Positions 53,601 through 62,983 of a stretch of DNA of 64,000 nucleotides are shown here, one piece after another. This stretch comes from Alphaproteobacteria bacterium (GTDB lineage: Bacteria > Pseudomonadota > Alphaproteobacteria > Rhizobiales > Rhizobiaceae): contig JAHJHT010000013.1 in NCBI GenBank assembly GCA_018823835.1, positions 62,001 through 126,000 on the forward strand, in the 5' to 3' direction. How positions within the stretch are numbered: position 1 is the stretch's first letter; every line of letters begins with the position of its first letter. Position numbers and translations under genes: made by a program. The notes beneath the pieces are model-generated. The model worked only from the letters and a program-made list of their open reading frames with translations. It was not told the DNA's origin and searched no databases.

Positions 53601-54022
53601 CCACCAAGGCGCCGACCGAAAACGGCCGCAGCATGAGCCTGAACGAGGCCGTGAAACGCGACATCGACACCTCGCGGGTCAAGTTCGACCGCGGCTTCAC
53701 GCAGATCAGCAAGGGCACCGGCGAACTGACCCTCGCCAACGGCGTGCTGCGCGGACCGGTGATCGGCGCGACCTTCCAGGGGACGCTCTACGACAAGCAG
53801 GGCAACATGGACATGACCGGCACCTTCATGCCGGCCTACGGCATCAACCGCCTGTTCGGCGAGCTGCCGATCGTCGGGCTGCTGCTCGGCAACGGCCGCG
53901 ACCGCGGCCTGCTCGGCGTCACCTTCAAGCTGGAAGGCGACGCGGATTCTCCGGACGTCAGCATCAACCCGCTGTCGATCGTCGCACCGGGAATCTTCCG
54001 GTCGATCTTCGAGTTCAGGTAG
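50624..54022 (+). CDS. AsmA/YhdP-like large envelope protein (DUF3971 family)
   Basis: A 1,132-residue protein with a GTG start (GGAAGA upstream). It has a cytoplasmic basic N-terminus, one membrane helix (VVGYTLAGLVGLLVVAAVAVYAIGVSGIG, about 45-73), then a long beta-rich periplasmic region, ending in an AsmA-C-like domain (GTGELTLANGVLRGPVIGATFQGTLYDKQGNMDMTGTFMPAYGINRLFGELPIVGLLLGNGRDRGLLGVTFKLEGD). This is the build of YhdP, one of the bridge-like proteins thought to carry phospholipids from inner to outer membrane. It stands alone and converges with tyrS, 19 bases apart. Confidence 0.85.
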   Translation: MDHEHLKHEKIRFRRDEITDLETLPSAGNLDPKPRRRWVPARLKKVVGYTLAGLVGLLVVAAVAVYAIGVSGIGSERLRVAAEQGLEEFAGYDIDASVGPARITFDASRFLALEVRDVSLKNAADGSAIADAGLVRFGVRLLPLLSGELRLSSARLSDARIVAPDTPQSDTADWSAMLRGDDGLLSTDRIIDIVFGGVHKAFDRISSNAMRRISLQDVDLVLPGKGEAGRLRVATALLSETSPGKLALDAQVEVAGRSLHFEASATRDLATQRIAALEMRARETAADGAVLDSGSRLGLIDVVMGGSEGGGGNPAGLRLGVALKGSGIDLGKHGVLEGDLELRAAFVAGSRRIGIERLRAMVGRTIFDFRGVIDPATTTDGTDGAYRYELASARSLIAPEGSPEPAMTTSVRLTGQFSETERRLSADQIVVQTGRGEVLGTASVQMVEDGAPGMSAAFSVHDMSVSHVKQLWPWFSANKAREWVMQNLFGGRITDATLQFQVEPRRLGNGVPLTGDEVFGTFAVEGTRFDTAGLIPPVRDATGVVGFKGNDVDIALSSGTVYLPSGRTVAASNGTLAVKQANVPPVIGSLDIDVVGDAPAVAELASYDPINAMRFVGLPPQAFSGDVSGHVTAEIPLQRGIDASTLAWNVALDYENLAISEPIDGQMVTEAAGTITVDRTKAVIDAKAKLNGVPAEIEATEPVGKSGTQRQRLITMALTDKTREVMAPGISDLVKGTVKVTVDATEPGRKQIKADLTGAQLDIPWAGWTKGPGIASDVSFLLEADGDSVTLSDFFLSGSTFGINGDIALSGGGLSSAMFAKVRLNRDDSVAVAIKRSGKGLSVDIRGASLDARSVVRQFTADTSTATKASNTGSVAVHLDVDTLTGFHGERFSGVKLDYSGSGDKVNSLVVTAKASSGAGVQIRNIADGGSRSMQMQSDDAGAVLRFLDIYEHMEGGKIALALNGASDGQMTGQVDARDFFIVNEPRMNSIVATKAPTENGRSMSLNEAVKRDIDTSRVKFDRGFTQISKGTGELTLANGVLRGPVIGATFQGTLYDKQGNMDMTGTFMPAYGINRLFGELPIVGLLLGNGRDRGLLGVTFKLEGDADSPDVSINPLSIVAPGIFRSIFEFR

Positions 54023-54041
54023 CCGCCGAAGTCCGGCTGAT

Positions 54042-55295
54042 TCAGGCCGGCCGGACGAGGATGTGCTTCTTCTTGCCGAGCGAGAGCTTGACCGCGCCAT
54101 CGGACGACATGTCGGCCTCGGTGACCATCAACCGCTCGTCGCTCACCGGCTGGTCGTTGAGGCGCACGGCGCCGCCCTTGATGTGGCGCCGAGCCTCGCC
54201 ATTCGATGCGGCAAGCCCGGCCGTCACGAACAGCGACAGGATGCCGACGCCCTCCGACAGCGCCTGCCTGTCTACCGAGACGGTCGGCAGCGTGTCGGCG
54301 GTCGAACCTTCCTCGAAAGTCTTGCGCGCCGTCTCGGCAGCCTGCTCGGCCGCCTCGCGACCATGCACGATGGCCGTGGCCTCCGTCGCCAGAACCTTCT
54401 TGGCCTCGTTGACCTCGGCACCGCCGAGTGCCGCCAGCCTGGCGATCTCGTCGAGCGGCAGGCGCGTGAAGATCTTCAGGAAGCGTTCGACATCGGCGTC
54501 CTCGGTGTTGCGCCAGTACTGCCAGAAATCATAGGCCGAGAAATTCTCTGCATTGAGCCAGACCGCACCGCTTGCCGACTTGCCCATCTTGGCGCCGGAC
54601 GCGGTGGTCAGCAGCGGGGTGGTCAGCGCATAGAGCTGCGGCGTGCCCATGCGGTGGCCGAGGTCGATGCCGCTGACGATGTTGCCCCACTGGTCCGAGC
54701 CGCCCATCTGCAGCACGCAGCCGTAGCGCTTGTTCAGCTCGACGAAGTCGTAGGCCTGCAGGATCATGTAGTTGAATTCGAGGAAGGAAAGCGACTGCTC
54801 GCGGTCGAGCCGGAGCTTGACGCTGTCGAAGGTCAGCATGCGGTTGACCGAAAAGTGGCGGCCGACGTCGCGCAGGAACTCGACGTAGTTCAGCTTCATC
54901 AGCCAGTCGGCATTGTTGACCATCACGGCGTCTGTAGCCGCGTCGCCATAGTCCAGGATGCGCGAAAAGATCTTCTTGATGCCCTCGATGTTCCCGGCAA
55001 TCGTGTCGGGCGTGAGCAGTTGCCGCTGGTCGTCGCGGAAGGACGGATCGCCGATCATCGAGGTTCCGCCGCCCATCAGCGTGATCGGCCTGTGGCCGGT
55101 CTCCTGCAGCCAGTAGAGCATGGTCGCCGAGATCAGGTTGCCGATGTGCAGGCTGGTGGCCGTCGCGTCGTAGCCGACATAGGCGGTGATGCGTCCGGCC
55201 CTGGCGGCGGCGTCCAGCCCTTCCGGATCGGAAAGCTGATGAATGAAGCCGCGCTCGTCGAGCACGCGCAGGAAGTCGGATTTGTAGGCGGACAT
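54042..55295 (-). CDS. tyrS: Tyrosyl-tRNA synthetase
   Basis: A 417-residue class I aminoacyl-tRNA synthetase. The ATG at 55295 begins [23 protein letters not shown]; the longer frame to 56492 is antisense to anmK. Motifs are [16 protein letters not shown] (HIGH-like, about 39-54), the Tyr-binding [35 protein letters not shown] (KMSKS-like) near residue 237, and a C-terminal S4 RNA-binding domain ([20 protein letters not shown]). It charges tRNA-Tyr in the cytoplasm. It is divergent from anmK across about 105 bases. Confidence 0.96.
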   Translation of the reverse strand: MSAYKSDFLRVLDERGFIHQLSDPEGLDAAARAGRITAYVGYDATATSLHIGNLISATMLYWLQETGHRPITLMGGGTSMIGDPSFRDDQRQLLTPDTIAGNIEGIKKIFSRILDYGDAATDAVMVNNADWLMKLNYVEFLRDVGRHFSVNRMLTFDSVKLRLDREQSLSFLEFNYMILQAYDFVELNKRYGCVLQMGGSDQWGNIVSGIDLGHRMGTPQLYALTTPLLTTASGAKMGKSASGAVWLNAENFSAYDFWQYWRNTEDADVERFLKIFTRLPLDEIARLAALGGAEVNEAKKVLATEATAIVHGREAAEQAAETARKTFEEGSTADTLPTVSVDRQALSEGVGILSLFVTAGLAASNGEARRHIKGGAVRLNDQPVSDERLMVTEADMSSDGAVKLSLGKKKHILVRPA

Positions 55296-55400
55296 GTCTT
55301 CGATTCCCGGAGTGGCCCAGGCTTTCGCGCCGAACCGTGGCATGGATGGTCGCGGGCGTTTAGCATCCGTCGCTAGGGAATCACAAGAACGGCAGAGAAA

Positions 55401-56540
55401 ATGACCATTTTGCGCGCGGTCGGCCTGATGAGCGGCACGTCGATGGACGGCATCGACCTGGCGATGCTGCGCACCGACGGGCTGGACTTCATCGAGACCG
55501 GCGTCTCGGCCTTCATTCCCTATGAGGCCGCCTTTCGCCGCACGCTCGAGAAGTCGCTCGAAACCGCAAAGGCAATCGTCGAGCGGGGAGACCGGCCTGA
55601 CGGCCTGGCGGCGCTGGAAAACGAGATCACGCTGAGACACGCGCGCGCCGTCGCGGAATTCCTCGCCGGTCCGGCCGGCGCCTCGGGGGCGCCCGATGTC
55701 ATCGGCTTTCACGGCCAGACGGTGCTGCACCGGCCGGCAAAGGGCGTCACCGTCCAACTCGGCGACGGCGCGCTGCTGGCGGAGCAGACGGGCGTGCCGG
55801 TGGTCTTCGACATGCGCGCCAACGACATGGCCTGCGGCGGGCAGGGCGCCCCGCTGGTGCCGGCCTACCACGCCGCGCTCGCCCGATCGCTGCCTGCTCC
55901 CTTCGGCGGCAGCTATCCGGTCGTCTATGTCAATGTCGGCGGCATTTCCAACATCACCTGCGTGCCGGCCGAAGGCGATCCGGTCGCCTTCGACACCGGG
56001 CCCGGCAACACGCTCATCGACCAGTGGGTGTCGCGCGAAGGGGGGGTGCCGTTCGATGCCGGCGGCGCGATCGCCAGCGAGGGCGGCGTGAATGCGCAGG
56101 TCGTGCTGCGCTACCTGGACAATCCGTTCTTCGCCAAGGCCGGACCAAAATCGCTCGACCGCAACGACTTCACGCTGGAACTCGCCGAAGGGATGGAACT
56201 GTCCGACGGCGCCCGCACGCTGGCCGCCGTTTCGGCCGAGGCGATCCTGAAGTCGGTTGCCCATCTGCCCGAAAGGCCGAAGCTCTGGGTGGTGTGCGGC
56301 GGCGGGCGCAAGAACCCGCATATCGTCGGCGACCTGCGCGCGGGGGCGGCAGAGAGCGGGGCCGAGGTGATCGTCGCCGAAGACGCTGGTCTCAATGGCG
56401 ACGCGACCGAAGCGGAAGCGTGGGCCTACCTCGCGGTGAGGTCCATCAAAGGGCTTCCGCTGACGTTTCCGGGCACGACCGGCTGCCGCCAACCGGCGAC
56501 AGGCGGTGTTCTCGCCCGACCGACGCTGGGCGCGCGGTAG
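55401..56540 (+). CDS. anmK: Anhydro-N-acetylmuramic acid kinase
   Basis: A 379-residue protein of the AnmK family, an ASKHA-fold kinase. Typical motifs are [23 protein letters not shown] at the N-terminus, [14 protein letters not shown] near 97-110, [27 protein letters not shown] near 133, [13 protein letters not shown] near 178, [10 protein letters not shown] near 200, and [14 protein letters not shown] near 296. It phosphorylates and opens anhydroMurNAc from cell-wall turnover to MurNAc-6-phosphate for recycling. tyrS and anmK are divergent neighbours in many alphaproteobacteria, as I recall. Confidence 0.95.
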   Translation: MTILRAVGLMSGTSMDGIDLAMLRTDGLDFIETGVSAFIPYEAAFRRTLEKSLETAKAIVERGDRPDGLAALENEITLRHARAVAEFLAGPAGASGAPDVIGFHGQTVLHRPAKGVTVQLGDGALLAEQTGVPVVFDMRANDMACGGQGAPLVPAYHAALARSLPAPFGGSYPVVYVNVGGISNITCVPAEGDPVAFDTGPGNTLIDQWVSREGGVPFDAGGAIASEGGVNAQVVLRYLDNPFFAKAGPKSLDRNDFTLELAEGMELSDGARTLAAVSAEAILKSVAHLPERPKLWVVCGGGRKNPHIVGDLRAGAAESGAEVIVAEDAGLNGDATEAEAWAYLAVRSIKGLPLTFPGTTGCRQPATGGVLARPTLGAR

Positions 56541-56585
56541 ACCTTCCGTCTACGATGCGCCCGGCGATCCGGCCGTCGTGGCGTG

Positions 56586-56981
56586 CTACTTCTTGGCGGC
56601 CGTCTTTGGCTTGGCGGCGGCTTTGGGTTTCGCAGTTGCCTTGGGCTTTGCGGCTGCCTTGGGCTTTGCGGCTGCCTTCGGTTTTGCAGCCGCCTTTGGT
56701 TTGGCGGCGGCCTTGGGCTTGGCTGTCGTTTTTGCCGCCGGCTTTGCAGCTGCCTTGGCGGGCTTGGCCGCTGACTTCGCCTTTGCCGCCGGTTTCTTGG
56801 CCGCCGGGGCGATTTCCTCGACCGCCGCGCCGGCGGCGTCCTTCTTGATCGACGCGATCGCCTTGGTCGCCGATGCCTTCTGCTTGTAGCCTTCCGAACT
56901 GAATACTATCTCGCCATTGCCGGCGCGGTAACGGAACCGCGTCTCACCCTTCTTGTCCTTGTAGATCTCGAACTTGCTCAC
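56586..56981 (-). CDS. YegP/DUF1508 protein with a Lys/Ala/Pro-rich histone-H1-like tail
   Basis: A 131-residue protein. Residues 1-50 (MSKFEIYKDKKGETRFRYRAGNGEIVFSSEGYKQKASATKAIASIK) form a DUF1508/YegP domain. Residues 60-131 are low-complexity repeats of about AAKPKAAAKPK, strongly basic like bacterial histone-H1-like (HctB/AlgP type) tails. Such tails bind DNA non-specifically, so it may be nucleoid-associated, while the function of YegP itself is unknown. At the DNA level the tail is an imperfect 15-base tandem repeat, prone to length change between strains. No partner gene lies beside it. Confidence 0.8.
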   Translation of the reverse strand: MSKFEIYKDKKGETRFRYRAGNGEIVFSSEGYKQKASATKAIASIKKDAAGAAVEEIAPAAKKPAAKAKSAAKPAKAAAKPAAKTTAKPKAAAKPKAAAKPKAAAKPKAAAKPKATAKPKAAAKPKTAAKK

Positions 56982-57148
56982 GTGCTGGTTCCCCCGTGTG
57001 AGGTAGTGATTCGGTCACACAAAAAAGCTTGCACGCAGCAAATCGGCTGTCGAGTGACGGTGGACAGTATCCACCGGCACTTGACATGCAGAATCAGACT
57101 TGGGGTTGTCTTGTCACGTTCGCGCTCAGGAAAAGCGCGTCGGCAGAA

Positions 57149-57823
57149 CTATCTCAGGCGCTTCGGCCGCGGGTCGGACAGTTCGCCGGCAAGCCGTCGG
57201 TCGAGATAGTCGGAGCACTCCTCGATCAGCAGCTCGGCGTCGTTCGAGAAGAAGTGGTTGGCGCCGGGCAGCGTCTTCTGGGTGATGGTGATGCCCTTCT
57301 GCGTGTGCAGCTTGTCCACGAGGCCCTGGACGTCCTTCGGCGGTGCGACCTTGTCGGCATCGCCATGGATGATCAGGCCCGACGAGGGGCAGGGCGCGAG
57401 GAAGGAAAAGTCGTAGGTGTTGGGCTGCGGGGCAATCGACATGAAGCCTTCGATCTCCGGCCGGCGCATCAGGAGCTGCATGCCGATCCAGGCGCCGAAG
57501 GAATAGCCGGCGACCCAGCAGGTCTTGGAATCGGGGTGCAGCGACTGGATCCAGTCGAGTGCTGCCGCGGCGTCGGACAGCTCGCCGGTGCCGTGGTCGA
57601 ACTCGCCCTGGCTGCGGCCGATGCCGCGGAAGTTGAAGCGCAGCGTGGTGAAGTCGCGCTTCTGGAACATGTAAAAGAGATCGTAGACGATCTTGTTGTT
57701 CATCGTGCCGCCGAACTGCGGGTGCGGATGCAGGATGATGGCGATCGGGGCGCTCTTCTCCTTCGACGGCTGGTAGCGACCCTCCAGGCGACCCGCAGGA
57801 CCAGCGAAAATAACCTCAGGCAT
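57149..57823 (-). CDS. Alpha/beta hydrolase (dienelactone hydrolase-like)
   Basis: A 224-residue protein with the ATG at 57823 after TTGGAG (a TTG at 57835 is the longer alternative). It has the alpha/beta hydrolase fold: IAIILHPHPQFGGTMNNKIVYDLF (oxyanion region), LRFNFRGIGRSQGEFDHG, the nucleophile elbow CWVAGYSFGAWIG with Ser in G-Y-S-F-G, the Asp in LIIHGDADKVAPP, and the His in PGANHFF. It belongs to a family of small serine hydrolases of unknown substrate conserved next to suf genes in rhizobia, as I recall. It is divergent from the cysteine desulfurase gene. Confidence 0.85.
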   Translation of the reverse strand: MPEVIFAGPAGRLEGRYQPSKEKSAPIAIILHPHPQFGGTMNNKIVYDLFYMFQKRDFTTLRFNFRGIGRSQGEFDHGTGELSDAAAALDWIQSLHPDSKTCWVAGYSFGAWIGMQLLMRRPEIEGFMSIAPQPNTYDFSFLAPCPSSGLIIHGDADKVAPPKDVQGLVDKLHTQKGITITQKTLPGANHFFSNDAELLIEECSDYLDRRLAGELSDPRPKRLR

Positions 57824-57915
57824 AAGTAACTCCAATCGCCGCGCAACAGCATCAGGCCGGCAGGATCAACTCTGGGCCAGCCTTGACGCGGAACCCGCGC
57901 CTTCTTAAAAGCTAG

Positions 57916-57932
57916 TTTAGAATTGTTCAAAA
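57916..57932. promoter_or_regulatory. Putative iron-control element (Irr/ICE-like box)
   Basis: TTTAGAATTGTTCAAAA lies in the 198-base divergent region before the cysteine desulfurase gene. It differs at two positions from the rhizobial ICE consensus I recall, TTTAGAA-YRR-TTCTAAA. Fe-S cluster assembly genes are regular targets of the Irr and RirA iron regulators in rhizobia. Confidence 0.4.
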
Positions 57933-58021
57933 CTGGGCGGCGTTTCCACCCGGCCGGCAAAGCGGCTAAATAGGACGCCTGACCCTGCAAATTCAAGGAA
58001 ATAAAGCGCCTTGAAGCCAGA

Positions 58022-59218
58022 ATGCCAGACAACGGGACATCTGCAGCCGAAATGACCGGCCTTCGCGCCTATCTCGACTACAATGCGAGCGCGCCGCTGC
58101 TTCCCGAGGCGCGGGCGGCGATGCTTGCCGCGCTGGATGCCTCGGCCAACCCCTCCTCGGTGCACGCCGAGGGCAGGCTTGCGCGGCGCGTCGTCGAGGA
58201 GGCAAGGGCGGCCGTGGCCGCGCTGGTCAACGGCAAGGCAGACCATGTCGTCTTCACGTCGGGCGCCACCGAGGCCGCCGCGACGCTGCTTTCTCCCGAC
58301 TGGAAGATGGGGCGGGGCGCAGTCCGCATGTCGCGGCTCTACGTTTCGGCCGCCGATCATCCCTGCCTGCTCAATGGCGGGCGCTTTGGCGCCGACCAGG
58401 TCGTTCGCGTCGGCGTCGACGGCAATGGTCTGTGCGACCTTGATGCGCTGCGGTCCGCTCTGGCGCAGCATGACCGCGCCGAAGGCCTGCCGCTGGTGGC
58501 GATCCATCTCGCCAACAACGAGACCGGCGTCATCCAGCCGGTCCCGGCCATTGCCGCGCTGGTGAAGGCCGCCGGCGGCGTCCTCGTGGTCGACGCCGTG
58601 CAGGCCGCGGGCCGACTTCCGCTCGATATTGCAGACGGCAGCGCCGATTATCTCATCCTGTCGTCGCACAAGGTCGGCGGTCCGCTCGGCGCCGGCGCCA
58701 TCGTCGCGGCTTCCGACCTGATGATGCCCGTTCCCCTGGTCTCGGGCGGCGGGCAGGAACGCGGACATCGCGGCGGCACCGAAAACCTGCCGGCAATCGC
58801 CGGCTTTGGCGCCGCGGCACGGATGGCCCGCGAAAAGCTGGCGGGAGCCGAGGCCGTCCGGTCGATGCGTGACCGCATCGAAACCGCCGTGCTCGAACTG
58901 GCGCCCGACGCGGAAATCTTCGGGCGCGGCGCGCCGCGCCTTGCCAATACGACGTTTTTTGCTATTCCCGGCCTCAAGGCGGAAACGGCGCAGATCGGAT
59001 TCGATCTGGCCGGCGTAGCGGTTTCCGCCGGATCAGCCTGTTCCTCGGGGCGTACAGGTCCCAGCCATGTGCTGAAGGCCATGGGTTTCGACGACAATGA
59101 AGGCGCGCTGCGCGTCTCTGTCGGCGAGCGAACCACCGTTGCGGAGATCGACATGTTCCGGTCGGCGCTGGCGGCAATGCTGCAAAGACTGCACGGCAGG
59201 GCGACGCAAGCCGCCTGA
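58022..59218 (+). CDS. Cysteine desulfurase (NifS/IscS-type)
   Basis: A 398-residue class V aminotransferase-fold protein. It starts MPDNGTSAAEMTGLRAYLDYNASAPLLPEARAAM, has HLANNETGVIQP, PLP-binding Lys in ILSSHKVGGPLGAGAIV (near residue 215), RGGTENLPAIAGFG, and the catalytic Cys in VSAGSACSSGRTGPSHVL near residue 340. It removes sulfur from cysteine as enzyme-bound persulfide for Fe-S cluster assembly. A start at the ATG 58052 is also possible. It is the first gene of the suf region, 172 bases before sufB, and distinct from sufS at the end of the operon. Confidence 0.92.
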   Translation: MPDNGTSAAEMTGLRAYLDYNASAPLLPEARAAMLAALDASANPSSVHAEGRLARRVVEEARAAVAALVNGKADHVVFTSGATEAAATLLSPDWKMGRGAVRMSRLYVSAADHPCLLNGGRFGADQVVRVGVDGNGLCDLDALRSALAQHDRAEGLPLVAIHLANNETGVIQPVPAIAALVKAAGGVLVVDAVQAAGRLPLDIADGSADYLILSSHKVGGPLGAGAIVAASDLMMPVPLVSGGGQERGHRGGTENLPAIAGFGAAARMAREKLAGAEAVRSMRDRIETAVLELAPDAEIFGRGAPRLANTTFFAIPGLKAETAQIGFDLAGVAVSAGSACSSGRTGPSHVLKAMGFDDNEGALRVSVGERTTVAEIDMFRSALAAMLQRLHGRATQAA

Positions 59219-59263
59219 TTGCAGATGAATTGGCCGAGAGGCCGAAGAGAAGTGCGTTTTCAG

Positions 59264-59280
59264 GACTGCATCATGCAGTC
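59264..59280. other. Perfect 17-bp palindrome between cysteine desulfurase and sufB
   Basis: GACTGCAT-C-ATGCAGTC, eight perfectly matched bases each side of a central C. No T-run follows. It could be a regulator site or, as RNA, a stem with a TCA loop. Also in this gap is AGTTT-GA-AAACT at 59342-59353, a short inverted repeat 38 bases before sufB. Confidence 0.4.
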
Positions 59281-59390
59281 TTGCCGGGTGAATTTCCGGA
59301 CGGGGCGCACTATATGAACTGTGCCGCTGCGGCGGCGCCATAGTTTGAAAACTGCAGGGCCTTGAACCTTGCAAGGATGGAGAACGCGAT

Positions 59391-60911
<1,521 letters not shown>

Positions 60912-60939
60912 CCGGCGACAAGATATTCAGGAAGAACAA

Positions 60940-61695
60940 ATGCTAGAAATCAGAAACCTGCACGCCCGCATCGCCTCGACTGGCACGGAAATCATCCGTG
61001 GGCTGAATCTCACCGTCAAGAACGGCGAAGTCGCTGCGATCATGGGCCCGAACGGCTCGGGCAAGTCGACGCTGTCCTATGTGCTGGCCGGCCGCGACGA
61101 CTACGAGGTCACCGAGGGCGACATCCTCTACAATGGCGAGTCGATCCTCGAGATGGACCCGGCCGAGCGGGCGGCAGCCGGCATCTTCCTCGCGTTCCAG
61201 TATCCGATGGAGATACCGGGCGTCGCGACGATGGAGTTCCTCAAGGTCGCGATGAACGCGCAGCGCAAGGCGCGCGGCGAGGAGCCCCTGAAGATTCCGG
61301 ATTTCATCCGCCGCGTGAAGGAGGCCGCAGGCGGCCTCGAGATGGACATGGCGATGCTGAAGCGGCCTCTGAACGTCGGCTTTTCGGGCGGCGAGAAGAA
61401 GCGCGCCGAAATCCTGCAGATGAAGCTTCTGGAGCCAAAACTCTGCGTGCTCGACGAGACCGATTCCGGGCTCGACATCGACGCGCTGAAGATCGTCTCG
61501 GACGGCGTCAACGCCCTGCGTTCGCCAGACCGCGCGATCATCGTCATCACGCATTACCAGCGCCTGCTCGATCACATCGTGCCGGACAGCGTGCACGTTC
61601 TCTACAAGGGCCAGGTCATCAAGTCCGGCGACAAGGACCTTGCGCAGGAGCTCGAGGCAAATGGCTACGCCGGGATCATCGGCGAGGCGGCATAG
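60940..61695 (+). CDS. sufC: SufC: Fe-S assembly ATPase
   Basis: A 251-residue ABC-type ATPase. Walker A GPNGSGKST is near residues 34-42, signature FSGGEKKRAEILQ near 148-160, Walker B LCVLDETDSGLDIDALK near 171-187 and the H-loop VITHYQRLLDHI near 204-215. It energises the SufBCD scaffold and, unlike transporter ATPases, has no membrane partner. It lies 28 bases after sufB and is directly followed by sufD. Confidence 0.96.
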   Translation: MLEIRNLHARIASTGTEIIRGLNLTVKNGEVAAIMGPNGSGKSTLSYVLAGRDDYEVTEGDILYNGESILEMDPAERAAAGIFLAFQYPMEIPGVATMEFLKVAMNAQRKARGEEPLKIPDFIRRVKEAAGGLEMDMAMLKRPLNVGFSGGEKKRAEILQMKLLEPKLCVLDETDSGLDIDALKIVSDGVNALRSPDRAIIVITHYQRLLDHIVPDSVHVLYKGQVIKSGDKDLAQELEANGYAGIIGEAA

Positions 61696-61704
61696 GTGAT
61701 TGTC

Positions 61705-62973
61705 ATGAACATGCATGCAGCACCACAGCGAACCCCGGCCGAGACGGCCCTGATCGACGCTTTCGGCGAGCGGCTCTCGCTGCTGCCGGGCGACGGCGAC
61801 GTGATGCTCAAGCGCGACAACGCGATCGAGCAGATCAAGGCCGGTCTGCCGACACGGCGCATCGAAGCCTGGCACTACACCGACCTTCGCCGGCTGCTGA
61901 CGACGGTCCAGACGTATGACGGGACGGCAATTGCCGAACCGATGACGCCGCTGGTAGCCGACGCGACCGCGATCTCGCTGCTCAATGGCGCTTCGTCGGC
62001 CAAGCTGCCCAAGGTCGACGGGCTCGACATACGCCGCCTCAAGGACATGCTGGAGGACGGCTCGTTCTCGGCAGCACTGGGCGCGCGCGAGAGCGACGAC
62101 GCCGTCGGTGCCCTGAACACGGCCTTCGTCGCCGACGGCTACCTGCTCGACATTGCCGATGGCGCGGCGCTCGCCGCCCCGGTCGAGGTGCAGAACCTGC
62201 ATGCAGGCGGCCAGGCGCATGTCCGCCTGCCGGTGCGCGTCGGCAAGGGCGCGAAGGCGACGATCATCGAACGCCAGAGCGGAAGTGCCCCGGCGTTGGT
62301 CAGCTCCATCAGCCATCTCACCCTCGGCGACGACGCCGAACTGACCTGGCTGATCGTCCAGGACCAGCCGGAGGGCAGCAGCCATTTCGGCCAGTTCAAT
62401 GCCGAACTCGGCAAGAATTCGAAGCTGACGCTGTTCGTGATGAACGCCGGCGGCAAGCTGGTGCGCCAGGAAATCAACGTGAAGGCAGCGGGCGAGGGCG
62501 CTTCGTTTACGCTGCGCGGCGTCAACCTGCTTGCCGGCGACACGCATACCGACGTCACCATGGTGCTCGACCACGCCGTGCCCGAGACGACCTCAACGGA
62601 GATCATCCGCAACGTCGTCACCGGCCGCGCGCGCGGCGTCTTCCAGGGCCGCATCAACGTCGCCAAATATGCCCAGAAGACCGACGCCAAGATGGCCTGC
62701 AACACGCTGCTGCTGTCGGACGAAGGCGAGTTCTCGACCAAGCCGGAACTCGAAATCTTCGCCGACGACGTGCAGTGCGGCCATGGCGCCACCGTCACCG
62801 AGATCGACCACAACCATCTGTTCTATCTGATGGCGCGCGGCATCGACGAGAAGGCGGCACGCGGACTGCTGGTCAAGGCGTTTGTCGCCGAGGTCATCGA
62901 GGACCTCGAGGACGAAGCGCTGGTCGAAGCCCTCGAGGCGATGCTCGACGGCTGGTTCGCGGCACACGGGTAG
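61705..62973 (+). CDS. sufD: SufD: Fe-S scaffold subunit
   Basis: A 422-residue SufBD-family protein. The ATG at 61705 is taken instead of the GTG at 61696; either is possible. SufD features include RRIEAWHYTDLRRLLTT near residue 50, AELTWLIVQDQPEGSSHFGQFNAELGKNSKLTLFVMNAGGKLVRQEINVKAAGEGASFTLRGVNLLAGDTHTDVTMVLDHAVPETTSTEIIRNVVTGRARGVFQGRINVAKYAQKTDAKMACNTLLLSDEGEFSTKPELEIFADDVQCGHGATVTEID in the core. It follows sufC with 9 bases or less and completes SufBC2D. Confidence 0.95.
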   Translation: MNMHAAPQRTPAETALIDAFGERLSLLPGDGDVMLKRDNAIEQIKAGLPTRRIEAWHYTDLRRLLTTVQTYDGTAIAEPMTPLVADATAISLLNGASSAKLPKVDGLDIRRLKDMLEDGSFSAALGARESDDAVGALNTAFVADGYLLDIADGAALAAPVEVQNLHAGGQAHVRLPVRVGKGAKATIIERQSGSAPALVSSISHLTLGDDAELTWLIVQDQPEGSSHFGQFNAELGKNSKLTLFVMNAGGKLVRQEINVKAAGEGASFTLRGVNLLAGDTHTDVTMVLDHAVPETTSTEIIRNVVTGRARGVFQGRINVAKYAQKTDAKMACNTLLLSDEGEFSTKPELEIFADDVQCGHGATVTEIDHNHLFYLMARGIDEKAARGLLVKAFVAEVIEDLEDEALVEALEAMLDGWFAAHG

Positions 62974-62983
62974 CAGGCTGGAG

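Noticed and set aside
54042-56492. Long N-terminal extension of tyrosyl-tRNA synthetase
   Set aside because: The extension is antisense to anmK; the ATG at 55295 starts the usual TyrRS N-terminus.
56600-56810. Tandem repeats as a possible CRISPR array
   Set aside because: The repeats are about 15 bases without unique spacers and encode the Lys/Ala/Pro-rich protein tail.
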